Origin: Manihot esculenta
Taxonomy: Eukaryota; Streptophyta; Magnoliopsida; Malpighiales; Euphorbiaceae
Assembly: GCF_001659605.2 (NCBI RefSeq)
Contig: NC_035168.2
Span: 3,838,058-3,902,057 of the forward strand
Direction of reading: 5' to 3'
Length of the DNA: 64,000 nt
The notes below the pieces were generated by a model that was not told the DNA's origin, did not search any database, and saw only the letters and a program-made list of their open reading frames with translations. Shown here one piece after another: positions 23,892 to 36,399 of the stretch (within the stretch, counting starts at the first letter, position 1; each line of letters begins with the position of its first letter). Both the position numbers and the translations under genes were made by a program.

Positions 23892-26727
23892 CTATAGAAC
23901 CTTCTCGACCCCAGGTGAGTCTAAGGAGCTGAAGTGTGGGACAATTCCACCTGAAGAAAGAGGACTTCTGGAGACTGTTTCTCTGCCTGCTGAAGTTGGG
24001 GTCAAAGCTTTTGGGCTAAAACGGGATATCGTTCGGGGAGTTGAGTTACCACTTCCAAGTCTTGGTGACAAGTTTGCTTGCTCTAAAACCCGAAATTGAA
24101 GCTCTGATGGGTAGTCCCTCATACACCCAATCCTTGGCCCTGCCCCTGTAGTCCATTTAGAGGATAATTGATTAGCCAGTTGATATGACTTCATCCCTTT
24201 ATGTGAATTTATCCTTTTCAGTATTTTTTCTTTTGGGATGGATTCTTCATCTGCTTCTTCTTGATCTTCATCAAACAAATTCGTCTTAAGAAACATGAAA
24301 TCTTCCTCTGTGAAAAATGAATCTTCTGCTGATTCATAATCATCATCCTGAGAGAATGAATCTTTTGCTGATTCGTAACCATCTTCAATGGAAGATTTAG
24401 CACTAGCAGGCTTGGCATTACTGCTTGGTTCAGTTGTTGCAACCTCCTTGAAAATTTCATATATATCAACTCTACTTGGTATCTCAAGTTTAGTAAGCTT
24501 TGAGCGTAATTCAGGAGACATTTTTGTTCGGTGTAGATCAGTATTTTCTTCGGCATTAGAATCTTGTTCCCTGGAATTCGTGTTCTGCTGAGGCAAGCTT
24601 TCAATGCTTGTCACTTTGGTGTCTCGGAAACTAATGCTGCTGCTCTTTTTGGTAATGGCTTCTTCTTCTTCTTCTTCTTCCTCGGGGCTTTCCTGAAACA
24701 ACACAAGTAGAGAAGTTCATCAATGGTTAGCCTCTATATTTGTGAAAATAAATCAAAGGTAGTGCTTCCAGAAACTGACTAAGCCACTAAAGAAACATAC
24801 TATACCTTTACATCGGTGAGGTCGACGTTCTGTTCCTTAAGGAAGGATTTGAATGCCTGAAAGTTCTCTTCTGATGGAAGATAATGTCCGCTGTGAGGCC
24901 AGACTGCCTATGAATTCGAAAGAATCGTATTAATGTATGAAAAAAAGTCTCAATGCAAGAAAAACAATGCAATTCTCAAATTTATCTTCAAACACAGGCT
25001 TAGTTTCTGTTCTACCTTCAAAACACCATCTTTCACGACTAATCTTCCGGCAGATAGTGTAGCTCCACCAGCCAAGAAACTTGAATGTTGAAATGTTCCT
25101 TTCTTCTTCAAACCAATATATAAGGTCTTCGATGTACTGAGAACAAAAATCCACTTAGCATCTTTAGGTCCTCCTGTTGTATCAAGAAGCTTCCCACTCT
25201 GCTTGTGGAAAAACTTCCCGTTCTCCAATACTACCTCATAAGCCTGCCTTTCGGTCTGGACAAGGAACAAATACTACTCGTAAATAGATGTTCTGCGGCC
25301 AGCTAATCGGAAAAGGTAAGAAAGCTAGATCTAAACATGACTTGTAAAATGTTTTAACATTTCATTCCTTTTCCAACCGATATGTAATATAAAGAAATTT
25401 TAATATTTTCAACGAGCTTTTTCAGAATCTCTTTCAACTTGAAGAAAACAAAATCTTGCAAGTCCACTCCTGACCACTGACATGAGAGAATGATAAAGTG
25501 GGATGAAACTCACAGGACCAAGATATTTTATGCACTGTTGTTGAAGCTTCGATCTAGGACACTTATCAAGGTTGACTTCTTTCCCTTCTCCAATATCAAG
25601 CCTGTGGATTTAGAGTTGACACATCAACTGTAAATAACAATTTGCCCATTGCAGAGCAAAGATTTCTATCTCAGTAAGTTCTCAATTCCAAGAAATCTTA
25701 CCAATAGAAGAAAGGCTGTTTACTTTGACAGTGGAGCCAGTTGACATAATAAAATTGAAGATTATGGCCATAGCGGTGTCGAGGATCAATCTATCAATGG
25801 AAACAGTAAAATCAAAGTTAAAGGAGCAGTAGTAGATCCATCGAGGAGTTTTATTTAAGACTTGTAACTTACTGCTTCGAGCCAATGCTGTAAAGCAAGC
25901 TTCCGAGCCTTTGCATCCTTAGACAAACCTTTTCCTACCTGCAAAAATTAAAGAACTTATGGAAGATTAGAACTGGAGTAGAACTATAAACAAATCACAT
26001 ATCAAGTTATTGAAAATTCACCTTGGCAGCTTTCGTTCTTGCTCTTGACCAACGTGAAATAGCAGTCTCTGGTTTCTCAATGTCAAAGAAAGATATAGAG
26101 CTTCTCTTGAGTTCAGCAAAATCAAGCAGCTTCCACCTATGAATTGTGATACTCTTATATCAATAATCAGATTCAATCAACAGAAAATAAAACAATAATA
26201 ATAACTGTTCCTAAAAATTTTGAACGGTGAAGAAAATGATTTCTTATTCCTGACAAGTATCTAAATAGTTATGCAATTTTAAATTAATACCATCTCTGTT
26301 CAACAACAACTGCACAATCTGCCAGCTGCCGCCTGGTTCTGAAACTTTTGTACACTTTCTGCAACTTCAGTGCAGCCTGGTGCCTTTGTGTCCCTGATTC
26401 AGCCAATGGTGTCTGGTCATTTTTCACAGATAAGCTATCAACTGTTGCCAATTTGTCATCCTTCTCTCCACTTTCAGGGCTAATAGACCTAGAAAACAAC
26501 CCATTTTCCATTTGTGAAGTAAGAGATTTAAAGGAGAATGTAGTAGGCAAATCTCTTCCTTTAAAGCTTGTCATAGCAGATTCTGAACCACGGCCCTTGA
26601 AACTGACAGGACTCAAAGCAGCCCTCATTTCTCCATCTACAGTAGCAATTGATCTCACAAGAACAGCATCCAAAGGACTATCCAAATCATCAAAATCAGC
26701 GAATGGGCATGAAAGAGCTATCCCCAT
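23892..26727 (-). CDS. IQ motif-containing calmodulin-binding protein (IQM family)
   Basis: Eight coding exons on the minus strand: 26727-26291, 26136-26022, 25938-25873, 25790-25702, 25601-25514, 25255-25016, 24907-24806 and 24692-23892. All have GT-AG junctions and give 645 residues. IQM proteins bind calmodulin without calcium and act in stress, stomatal and growth signalling. The IQ motif [12 protein letters not shown] lies near residues 122-133. The conserved core follows ([80 protein letters not shown]). The acidic variable region ends in [22 protein letters not shown], typical of IQM4-like members. The ATG at 26727 is used; an upstream in-frame TTG is not a start. MGIALSCPF fits an N-myristoylation site with Cys7 available for palmitoylation (inference). 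Confidence 0.92.
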
Positions 26728-26751
26728 TTTACTCAAAGGAAATCAAATCTT

Positions 26752-27519
26752 CTAAGTGCCTCTTAACAACCAATATCTCAAACAGTATGTAGTTGTGTAG
26801 ATAACTCTAAACAAGCATGAAAAAAAGTTTAGCATTAATTCAAAGAACAAAAGCAAGAAACTAATATATATATAATAGCATTGTAAGGCAAAGGCATGAA
26901 CACCAATTCCCAGTATTCATAAATTTCAAGGTTCATTGACATCATTGTGTTTCTCTTCCCTGATAGACTGCCTATTGCTTGCATTCATTTTAGGTAAGCT
27001 GCATATGTTTTCTGGCAAATAATGACACAGAATGAAAACTAAAAAACACAAAACATCAATATGGCATTAACCAGATTCAAGCATTTTGATATAAAAGCTG
27101 CAAACAAAAAGATGGACTTCAAACCTTTATATCTTTTTTTTCCTAAACTATATCTTAACTAAGGGGGAGAAACGGGTTTTACAAAAATCAGGTATAATTT
27201 ATGACTCGTTTTTGCAGAAAAGCAAAAGCATAAAAATTCATAAAAAGGGAAATTATGAACATAATTCATTTTTCTCTCTGCAACTTGTGATAAAGACCAA
27301 ACTATTCCATAAAAGGGCCATTCTAACACATGCATTTCACAATTAGGCAAGAAAATGACAATATTCACAATGCAACATTTTTAATTCACAATGTCTACTC
27401 TTCACAGATAAAAACAAGGATCTTAAATGAACACCACCCCCACTCCCAAAAATAAATAAATAAATAGGAGAGAGAAGAAGAAGAAGAAGAAGAAGAACCC
27501 AACAAATATGGAGGCTTAC
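26752..27519 (-). other. 5'-UTR intron of the IQM gene
   Basis: On the minus strand a donor TTCAG|GTAAG lies at 27520/27519. An acceptor CTTAG ends at 26752, 24 bases upstream of the ATG. It contains an (AAG)n tract near 27475-27495 and AAAT repeats. Splice-site inference only. Confidence 0.5.
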
Positions 27520-27835
27520 CTGAATCAGAAACAGAGAAACAGAGAAGAAAAGTGACTACAGAACCAAGAAAAGATACAAACTGAAAACGGATAGAGCAAT
27601 GAAAAGAAAAGCAAACAACAAAAAGAGAAGCAAAATCCAAAAGAGAGAAATGCTCAAATGTCTGAAAATTGGTGGGGAACAAGTGGGAGAGGGCGAACAA
27701 TGTGGGTTTATTGGCGAACAGATTAATTTTCTATTAGAGCTCTGTGTCTCTCTCGATGGTTTGTGTATTTTCGAAAGCTAACAAATGCTGGTGGCTGCCT
27801 TCCTTCTTGCTCTTCTTGCAGAGACATATATAGAA
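27520..27835 (-). promoter_or_regulatory. IQM leader exon and TATA box
   Basis: Reading leftwards, TATATAT at 27832-27826 is a plausible TATA box. A purine/pyrimidine-rich leader follows up to the donor at 27520. Small ORFs here are not coding. Confidence 0.45.
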
Positions 27836-27839
27836 GAAA

Positions 27840-30800
27840 GCCCCCACAAATTAAAATAAATAAATAAATACTATAAATATATTTAAAAAATAATTTATAA
27901 CATAGTCCCTCAAAGTTTAATAAATTTCGGTGCTTATCATTTTAATCATAAACAATTTAAGCTCTAAATTTTCATTCCATTAACAAAGCAATTCTTCTAT
28001 TAAAATTCATTATTATACTATAATGATTTAGTCATTATAATTTAATCTTATAATTTTAATATTTATAAAAATTTAATTATTTTAATTTTAATTGTCTTAT
28101 TTAATTAATAATTGATTAATGTTAATTTAATAGAATAACTATTTAATTAATGAAATAAAAAATAAAAAACTAAATTATTAATTATAAAAAAAAGGAATTA
28201 AATTGTGAATTTTGTTAAACTTCAGGGATTATATTGCAATTTACTAAAAAAATTTTGTAAAGCAACAACTCAGACTCAGAGGGAGGTGAGTGTAAGAGAC
28301 GGGCCCCCTCCAACACGTGTTTTACTTTATTTTTCTCTCTTTTCTTCTTCTAATAATAATAATAATAAGTAATTCATTTTTTTAATTTTATTTTTATTTG
28401 TAATCTTTTGTTCATTTTCTTAAAAAAATAATAATATTAATTAATTCAACTTTATGGGTTATGTTTTAGAAACTCAAAAAATACAGAAAAATAATTTGTT
28501 ATTAATTTAGGTCTAAACGTTAAAATGTATAAAAATAATAATTTTTTTTCTACAATTAGGAAGAGATTAAAATTTTGATGCTGAAAACTCAAAAGAAAAT
28601 ATGGAAGTTCGAAAAATTATAATTCTCTTTTTTTTTAAATAAAAATTAAAAATTGAGAATTAAAAAATAAAATTTAAAATTTTTCAGATTTATTTAAATA
28701 TATTATTATCAAATTAAATTTATAAATATAATTCTCCTTCTTATTTATTTACTTTTTAAATAAATAATTACATTATAAAACTCTAAAAATAGCAAAACAG
28801 TTATAAAAAGTGACAAGTAAACCATCCAATTAATAAAGAATCATGGAAAGAAAATTATATTTATATATACATTGAAGCCTATATCATATTTTTCTGTTAT
28901 TCAACATATTTTCAATGAATTTATTGTTTTAAAAATTTTAAATACCACTTAAATAAAAAAATCTAATATAAAATTTAAAATTTTGTGAAGTTTATTTTTG
29001 TAATATGCAAAATATTTTTTTATTTTATTTAAAAAATAATCATAAAAAGTATCTAGACTTTTCTTTAAAAAAATCTAATAATAAAATTTTAAATTTTTTA
29101 TTAACAAATTTTTATATTTTCTATTGATAAAAAAGATAATTATGTTTATTTAATAAATAAAAAAAATATCATAAAAGTGTAAACGAGTTGTCCGATTCGT
29201 ACCGGCCCGATTTTAAAATGGGTCAAACTAAAAAAATCTGTTAAAAAATAAACGTTTCATATTTAGGTTGGAAGGCAGGGACAGTTTCTCTCTTTCTTTT
29301 TTTTTTTAATTAAATTGAAATTAAAAAATTAATTAAATTTACACAATTAATTAAAATTATATATTAGACCGATCACAATTAATAAATAAAAAAATATATT
29401 ATAATTAATAAATAAATTTTAATTTCATTTTTTTTTAAAAATAAACAGAATTTATTAAAATCGTTTATATAATAAAATAAATTTATTAAAAATAATAAAA
29501 ATAAAAATATCAATCAATTTATTTTTTTAAAATCAACAATATTTAAATATTATTTGATGGATAAAATGATATTATTTTAATATTTTTAAAATAGATAATC
29601 TGTGAATTTACATAGACTCAATTTTAAAATAAATCAAATAAAAAGGCTCATTTTAAAAACTGATTTCAAATCTTTATTTAAATCTAAAAAAAAAAATCAG
29701 CAATTTCGAATTGTTGGTAGACTCAAACCGTAGTAGTAGAAGTGTTTGTTTAGCTACCAAATTAAAGGTTGATTTTGGATGATGGACAAAAGTGAACTTC
29801 AAGGCAATGATTAGAGAATTTTAATAATTAATTAAATTGATTAATTAAGTAATTAGGTTAATTCCTAATTTTAATGCCTTTGTTTCTGAAAGACTAGAAT
29901 TAATCAATGTCAACTTAGGGTTGCATTTTCCAGTCAAGACTCAAGTGTATGGACTGAACCTACACTCCCTAACAAAAGAATAATTCTACTCACCATCATA
30001 AGTAATTTTATATTATTCCTTTTACTCATAATAATCCACATATATTTTTGCATCCCAATTGACCATAGACCCACACAGTTTAAAAATTAAACAAAATTTT
30101 TAAAAATAAACTTAATTTTTAGTATAATTTTAAATTTAATTTGATTAAATCACAAAAAAAAAAAAAATTTTGAGATCGAGAATTAAGGGAGTAGAATCTG
30201 AAAGCTTTCAGATTTGTTAAGATGCACTTATCACTAAATTAAATCTGTAAAAAAAATATTATTAACAATTTGAAATCGTATAAATAATTATTTTTATGAC
30301 TATATAGGGAACCACTTAATTTGTTTGTCTAATTCTCAAAGGCACTGTTGCTATAAACGTTCTGGCCGTCACCTCCGTTTCATGTTTGAAGTTGTCGCCG
30401 GTGATCGTCTAGTTAAAAATGGCAACATCAATTTTATGGCGATACGAGGGAGATAGACGGATGCTTCTAGATGAGCTCTTCAGTGGACACCCTTTGGTTG
30501 CTCTTGAGATATAATGCATTAATATTTGTTTTGGAGCTATGGACCAGTATATCTCTAAATCTTACGAATTCAATGAATGAGTTGATATACAATTCATCTC
30601 AAATGAATTTTTCTTTTTAATTACAAAATTTCTGTGGGGGCATCTCCAAACTCCAACCACATCATAAAGCAATTTCATTCTCTTTTCTTTCTACTAATAC
30701 ATCATGTAATAATCAATTTTCGGATAAATTAATCATTTTTTACTAGTAATATAAATTTATATATATAAAATTAATCACAAATGAGTATAAATTTAAATTT

Positions 30801-31635
30801 ATTTTAAATTAAATTATAATTATTTAAATTTATTTTATTAAAATTTTATCGAATCGAATACTCAAAATATTCAATTCGTTGCCATCCCTAATATATGTAT
30901 AAAGCTTATAAACTAATTTATCTTAAATTATATATGTGTATAAATTTAACATTGTCTTTATTTTTTTTTATTTTTATTAAATAATTTTAGTTACGATGCA
31001 CTAAATTATCTTTTAGATGTTAACATATCCATCTTTTAATTAAAGATTATATAATAAAAAATATATAGAATGTAATATAATATCTTATTAAAAATTATAT
31101 ATAATATATTTTTTATATTTATATTATTATTATTTTAATGTCAGTATTATTATTATTTTTATTATTTTTTATATTAAAAACCCCTTTAAATCGTTCTATT
31201 CGTGCTTCAAAAATGACCCATCGGTCCACTCCTTTTAATTTAAAATTGTTTGCTATTTTAAAATAAATATAAAAATATTATAATTTTTTATAAAAATTTA
31301 AATTAAAATTGAACCAATTTTAAAATCAATAAGAATATGGATTGAACCAAAACTATGAGGAAACTGCTTAAGACTAAATTAAAATTGAACTGAAAATTGG
31401 TATCTAGTACAGTTTCTAAAAATTGAAGAAGTGAATATATATTATCAAAATGTTAAAATATAAATATATAAATATTATGATTTAATATTAAGTAAACATG
31501 ACATAAAAAAAAATAAAATTAATAATTATTTAAAATATATGTAGCTTAATGGATTCTATGTCAATTAGACTGTCTAAGCGGTGTTTTAATGAGATTAATA
31601 AAGCAAAAGACTGTCGGAAAGTTAGCCTAATCAAG
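27840..31635. other. Gene-poor A+T-rich region
   Basis: Nearly 4 kb of A+T-rich DNA. Microsatellites include (TAA)n near 28350-28366. A fragment ending TTGCCATCCCTAA at about 30880-30892 matches the right end of the element at 5815-6262. A CGGCCC-containing patch lies near 29190-29225. No gene is supported. Confidence 0.5.
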
Positions 31636-31639
31636 CACC

Positions 31640-31990
31640 ACCGTCACTGTGCACCGCATGCACTCTAACGTACAAGCTTTTTCTTTTTTAAATGTAAAAC
31701 ATAGATTACCACGCCAATCTTACTCGCATTCTCATTGCGTGATCTCCACTCCACGTATCAGCCTCCTGCTACTCTCATGCACGCGCCGAGAGGAAACCGG
31801 ACAAATTGTGGTCCTGATCCACAACAACGTCAAAGTACACGTGGGCTTATCAAGGCCAACTGTCCTTTTCAAGCCCCCCATGAGACAGCTGTGTACGTAA
31901 TATAGTACGGACGTTCTTACTCTCAGATTCGGGGAGGAACACGCGGCTTCGTCTGATATTCCCACGTGTGATTCTTAAGCCAATTACGCT
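31640..31990. promoter_or_regulatory. Balanced-composition island with ACGTG/G-box motifs
   Basis: A 350-bp island of normal GC content in A+T-rich surroundings. It contains CACGTGG (about 31839-31845), CCACGTGTG (about 31962-31970), CCACGTATC (about 31751) and other ACGT cores. Such ABRE/G-box clusters occur in ABA- or light-regulated promoters, but no gene follows on either side within reach. Two overlapping antiparallel short frames here look fortuitous. Confidence 0.3.
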
Positions 31991-32920
31991 TCATACTTTC
32001 TTTGAGTTGACAAGTGTGCCCTTAGAATTTATTTTCCAAATGAGTTAGATTTACTTTTATTTTTTAAAGTCTGTAATTTTTTTGAAGAAATATAATTTTT
32101 TTACCGAGAGAAATATAAATTTATTAGAATATGAACCTTGCACGACAAAACAAGCACATGAATAAAGGGTAGCGGCCTAATTCATTAAATAAAATTAATT
32201 TAAATAATATTACCAATCTTTCTATCCTTTTTCTCAGTAATTAAAAAATAAATAAAAAATAATAACACCTTTATCAATGAATTCGATATTAAATAAATAA
32301 TATAATTACAAAAATTTAATCCCACATTAATGAAAATGATATTATTTTGGGATAGATTGAGACAGAAAAACCCATACCCAAAATATTATTTTTTAAGAAA
32401 AATCTGATATTATTTATTATTTAAATATCCGTAGTATTTATTTGGTTTATTCTGACATTTTTTATTAATTAATTATAAAATTTTCACAAATATTAATGAA
32501 AATTATTAAAAAATAATTACTTTGATGTAGAGTTCATCAATTATTACTCATTCGTGATGCATAGCTCTTTTAAATAAAAAATTAAATTTTATTTTTTAAA
32601 CAAATAAAATATGACTTTACTAAATGACAAATCTACACAATTTCCACTTCAATTATTTGCCGAAAAAATATTTTCTATAAAAAATAGACTTAACTTTACT
32701 AAAAAAATAATTAATACAATTAAAATGATAAAATCATTTACTTTTTTTTTCTAATATGCATATGCTCTCTACTTAAATATATTTTAAAAAATAATTAATT
32801 AATCTTCCTAAATTATTCTGAAAATAAAAAATTATATTTTCACTAAATATTCAATAAAGACATATTTTTAAATATAAATAAAGACATAATTAAACACGGA
32901 TAATTTGAAAAGCTTAGTCC

Positions 32921-33110
32921 GAGAGAAAGATGCCCTTCCCCTTTATATTTATTTTCTTTTATCTGCTAGTGATGTATAACAAATTTTTTGTCATTGGACC
33001 ACCTGTCTCTACCATGTTAATACGGACGTACGAGAATATCAGATCTTTGCTCTATGCGTAATGGCCATTTAATTCTCCCATGACACGCATGCGGATGGAC
33101 CCACCAGACG
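32921..33110 (+). repeat. Dispersed duplicate, copy 1
   Basis: Diverged but co-linear with 35901-36080. Shared landmarks in the same order are the TTTTATCTG/CTATTATTT start, GTTAGTGA(C/T)GT, CACCTGTCTCT/ATTTATCTCTGTC, the phrase CCATTTAATTCTCCC and CGCA(T/C)ATGCGG. Identity unknown. Confidence 0.5.
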
Positions 33111-33965
33111 AACGGGTTGGCTACCTTTCTTCCTCCGGACTGGACTGGTAGAGGAGATCAAAACTGAGCCCAAAGGAGATCTAATCATTGGGCTGAAAAG
33201 GCTGAACCGGTCTGATTGAGAAATTTAGGTAGACTTCGGTCTTAAGGCTGGACGGGCTGGACCTGATTCATGTGGAAGATTTAAGAGCTTTCAAGTAATG
33301 GGCTGTCGTCATGGGTCTGATCCTAAACCGGGATGAAGAAATTGAGCTATCATCAAACACTAATAAATAAAATATTATTTTACAAAAGTAATACATAACA
33401 AAGCAATAAACACGACAAGAAAGGGCATTTACGTAAGAAAAATAGTTAAAAGGCGAATTTTGCCTCTGAACTCTGTAAGATGGATGGTAAATAATTTCAT
33501 AATTTTTATTTTTTAAATTTTTTTATAAAAAATAAAAAATATTTAAATAAATTTGATTCACAATAATTAAAATAAATTAAAATAGAGTTTATATAATTTT
33601 TTTTATAGTGAAACTATTTGTTGAGTGTTGGATAGATTCAAATAAATATTTTTTTAGGGTAAATATAAGTTTACCACAAGGGATGAGTTTTGACTTTTTG
33701 AGAAGGGTGTACTGTGTCGTTCAAAGAAGAAAAACAACGAAGTGCAGCTGGAGAGCACGGCAGAGTCAGAAAAAACGAGAGAGAATGAAAATTAGAAAAG
33801 AGACAGACAGCTATATACGAAACAAGATTTGAAGGGTGGGCAGTTGTTAAGTTTGACAGAATCTGTATATCTGAAATTAGGAGACAAAAACCAGTCATCG
33901 ACAACTCGGATCACTTCTTGCTTTTAAAGCTCCTACGCGTTTCTCAAAGGAAAGCCAGCCACCGA

Positions 33966-33998
33966 CTTCACTTTTCACTTTTCACTTTTCACTTTTCA
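33966..33998 (+). repeat. CTTTTCA microsatellite-like tract
   Basis: About four and a half tandem copies of the heptamer CTTTTCA. It lies in a slightly less A+T-rich patch with no adjacent gene. Confidence 0.85.
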
Positions 33999-34440
33999 GT
34001 TCTCTTCCCATTTCCATTTTCATATAATTAAATTTGTAACAAGTTTGAGTTTTTCTTTTAATCATCTGTGATTTAGGGTTTTTTATATGAACTAAAGAAA
34101 ATTTAAATAAAATAATTATACAAATACAATAAATTTAATTAATATTTTAAAAGTATTTTATTTATCAAATAGTAAATAAAGAAAGAAAATGTTAATGAAG
34201 TTTTTAAATAATAAAACGATATTTATTTAAAAATAAGAAAAATCTTAAATGCTAAATTAAAAAAATAAATAAAAATTATAAACGAAAAGAATATATATTT
34301 GTTATATTTAAATATTATATTATTTTAAAAATCTTTTATATTTTTGTTAAATTAATATTCATATTTATTAAATTTTAGTATTTTATGTGCAGATAATAAT
34401 AATTAAATTAAATTAAATAAAAAATCTAGCAATTTCTTAT

Positions 34441-34893
34441 AGGGTGGCCATTCAGTCGGTTCGGTTCAAAATCAAACCGAACCGAATAAATTAAAAACTG
34501 AAATTTTAGTGTTTATAAAAACCGAACTGAATTGATTTTGATCAGAAATTGAATCGAATCGAACTGGTCTGATCGATTCGATCGGTTTTGATTTTTAATA
34601 ATTTTTTTTTATTTTTTACATTTTATTTTTAATATTTTAAAATTTAATTAAAATATTTTAATTTTAATATGATTTAATTTCTCTATATTATTAAAAAAAC
34701 ATATTATTATAACTAATTGGTTCGGTTTGATTTTTTCGATTTTTTCTGATTAAAATCAAACCGAACTGAAATAATTAAAATTTCTGAAATTAAAAATCGA
34801 ACCGAACCGAAATGTATAAAAAATCAAATCAAATTTTCAAATCGGTTCAATTTAATTGATTTTTTCAGTTTGAACCGAATACTGCTCACCCTA
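34441..34893. mobile_element. MITE with AGGGTG...CACCCT termini
   Basis: The left end AGGGTGGCCATTCAGTCGGT and the right end, read inversely AGGGTGAGCAGTATTCGGTT, form imperfect terminal inverted repeats. Sub-terminal CGGTTCGGTT/AACCGAACCG arms add further fold-back potential. The core is A+T. A relative lies at 7205-7625. It is non-coding, and target duplication is uncertain. Confidence 0.65.
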
Positions 34894-35774
34894 ATTTTTT
34901 ATTGTCCTAATCAATTTAGAAAATTAAATAAAAAGGAGGAGGAAGTTAGCATGTAAAAGGGGACTTTTAAGTTTGAATCATCTCCACATTACTCTAAATT
35001 ATTTGATGTATTTATTACCAAATAAGATTGCTGCTGTTACGAGGGATAACCCTTTTAAGAAAATTTACTAAATTTAGAGTCTACAAATCAAAAGGAGTCC
35101 ATATCTAGAAAAACAAGCATATCCTACAATAAGCCACTCAAAAAATAGCTAGAAAAGCAAACAGCACCAGCACTGCATCGACTTAATAGTTTTCAATTTA
35201 ATATAATTATGAAGTTATTTTTAAAAGTATTATCAATATTCCAACACCGAATAATTATTAATTTTTTATTTTCGATAAACATGACACGTTAAAAAAATTT
35301 AAATATTTAAATGTGAAAATATTGTTATTATCATTAGTAGTAGTAATATTCCAATGTGGAAAATTGGAGTCAAAGCCTATAAAAATTGCATCTATCATAA
35401 GAGAATTAAGTCTTAAGAAAAATACCGTAAACCGTCAACCAAGTTTACCAGTCAACTTTTATGCATTGGAAATTAAAAACTATAAGAAAGAATGACTTGG
35501 GCTTTACTCAAAAGTGCCGAGTCCAAACTCAAATCTTTAACCAAATACTCCTTTGGAATTAAGGTTTTTTTAAAAAAATAGCAATACAATAAAAAATATT
35601 ATAATTTTGACATCATATAAAATAAGTGTACTGTACACTTATTATATATAGTTTTTTAATCAATTATATACAAATTTTAATATAATAATTATAAATCTTA
35701 TTTATTTTATATAAAATTAAAAAATTATATACCGTGAGAATATATTTATAAGTGAATTTTCTCAACATATATTT

Positions 35775-35882
35775 TCTAAAAAATATATTTCTATCAAATA
35801 AAATTTTAATTTCTGATATTTTGAAACTTCTAAAAAATATATTTTTATCAAATAAAATTTTAATTTATGATATTTTAAAATT
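35775..35882 (+). repeat. 54-bp direct tandem duplication
   Basis: Two copies starting TCTAAAAAATATATTT at 35775 and 35829, with few differences. A+T-rich and non-coding. It lies just before the dispersed duplicate at 35901. Confidence 0.75.
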
Positions 35883-35900
35883 TTAAAAATAAATTTTATA

Positions 35901-36080
35901 CGGAGAAAAATGTGTTCTTCCGCTTTTATCTATTATTTTTGTCCGTTAGTGACGTCTAACTGCTTTTTTACTACAATGCCATTTATCTCTGTCACTCGGA
36001 TCCGAATGTATAGATATGTCAAAATTCATTTTCGCTCCAGGCGACCATTTAATTCTCCCGGCGCACATGCGGGCAGAATT
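35901..36080 (+). repeat. Dispersed duplicate, copy 2
   Basis: Partner of 32921-33110, with the same order of motifs at a 3-kb distance and the same orientation. The stretch is less A+T-rich than its surroundings, as in copy 1. Confidence 0.5.
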
Positions 36081-36399
36081 AAAAAGTGACTTGATTTGCT
36101 CTCCTTTCTCTTGTCACATCACTAGACTAAGTTTTCTTTAAATGGGCTCGCGTGTGAGATCTGTCTGACCTAAAACGTGCAACGTGGGACTGACTCACCT
36201 TGAAAAAGGTCCGATGAGTTTTGAGACTATACTCTTTTTTAGAGTCCGGCTTGTTCCCAAATGGAGGAGGTCTGACATCATCAATTTCCATGTGATATAT
36301 GTATACTTTATTTTAATCAATACAAGTCTTTGTGCCCAAATAGGATTTTCAAAGCTCAAAAACTCCCAACTAGAAGTCACATTGTCACTGTAGCTTGTA

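Noticed and set aside
24218..24604. 128-codon minus-strand frame overlapping IQM exon 8
   Set aside because: Shadow frame of the real exon. The accepted frame carries the conserved IQM C-terminal block and a continuous splice phase.
26728..26736. Upstream start of the IQM protein (SKMG... reading)
   Set aside because: The codon at 26736 on the minus strand is TTG, not ATG. Family alignment and the first real ATG agree on 26727.
31649..31965. Antiparallel 77-83-codon frames in the G-box island
   Set aside because: No domain, no splice context and both strands open; a composition effect of the GC-richer island.
34430..34900. Target-site duplication for the MITE at 34441-34893
   Set aside because: Flanks (TTA/TAT on the left, AAT/ATT on the right) do not match at 2, 3 or more bases for any consistent choice of ends, so no superfamily was assigned.
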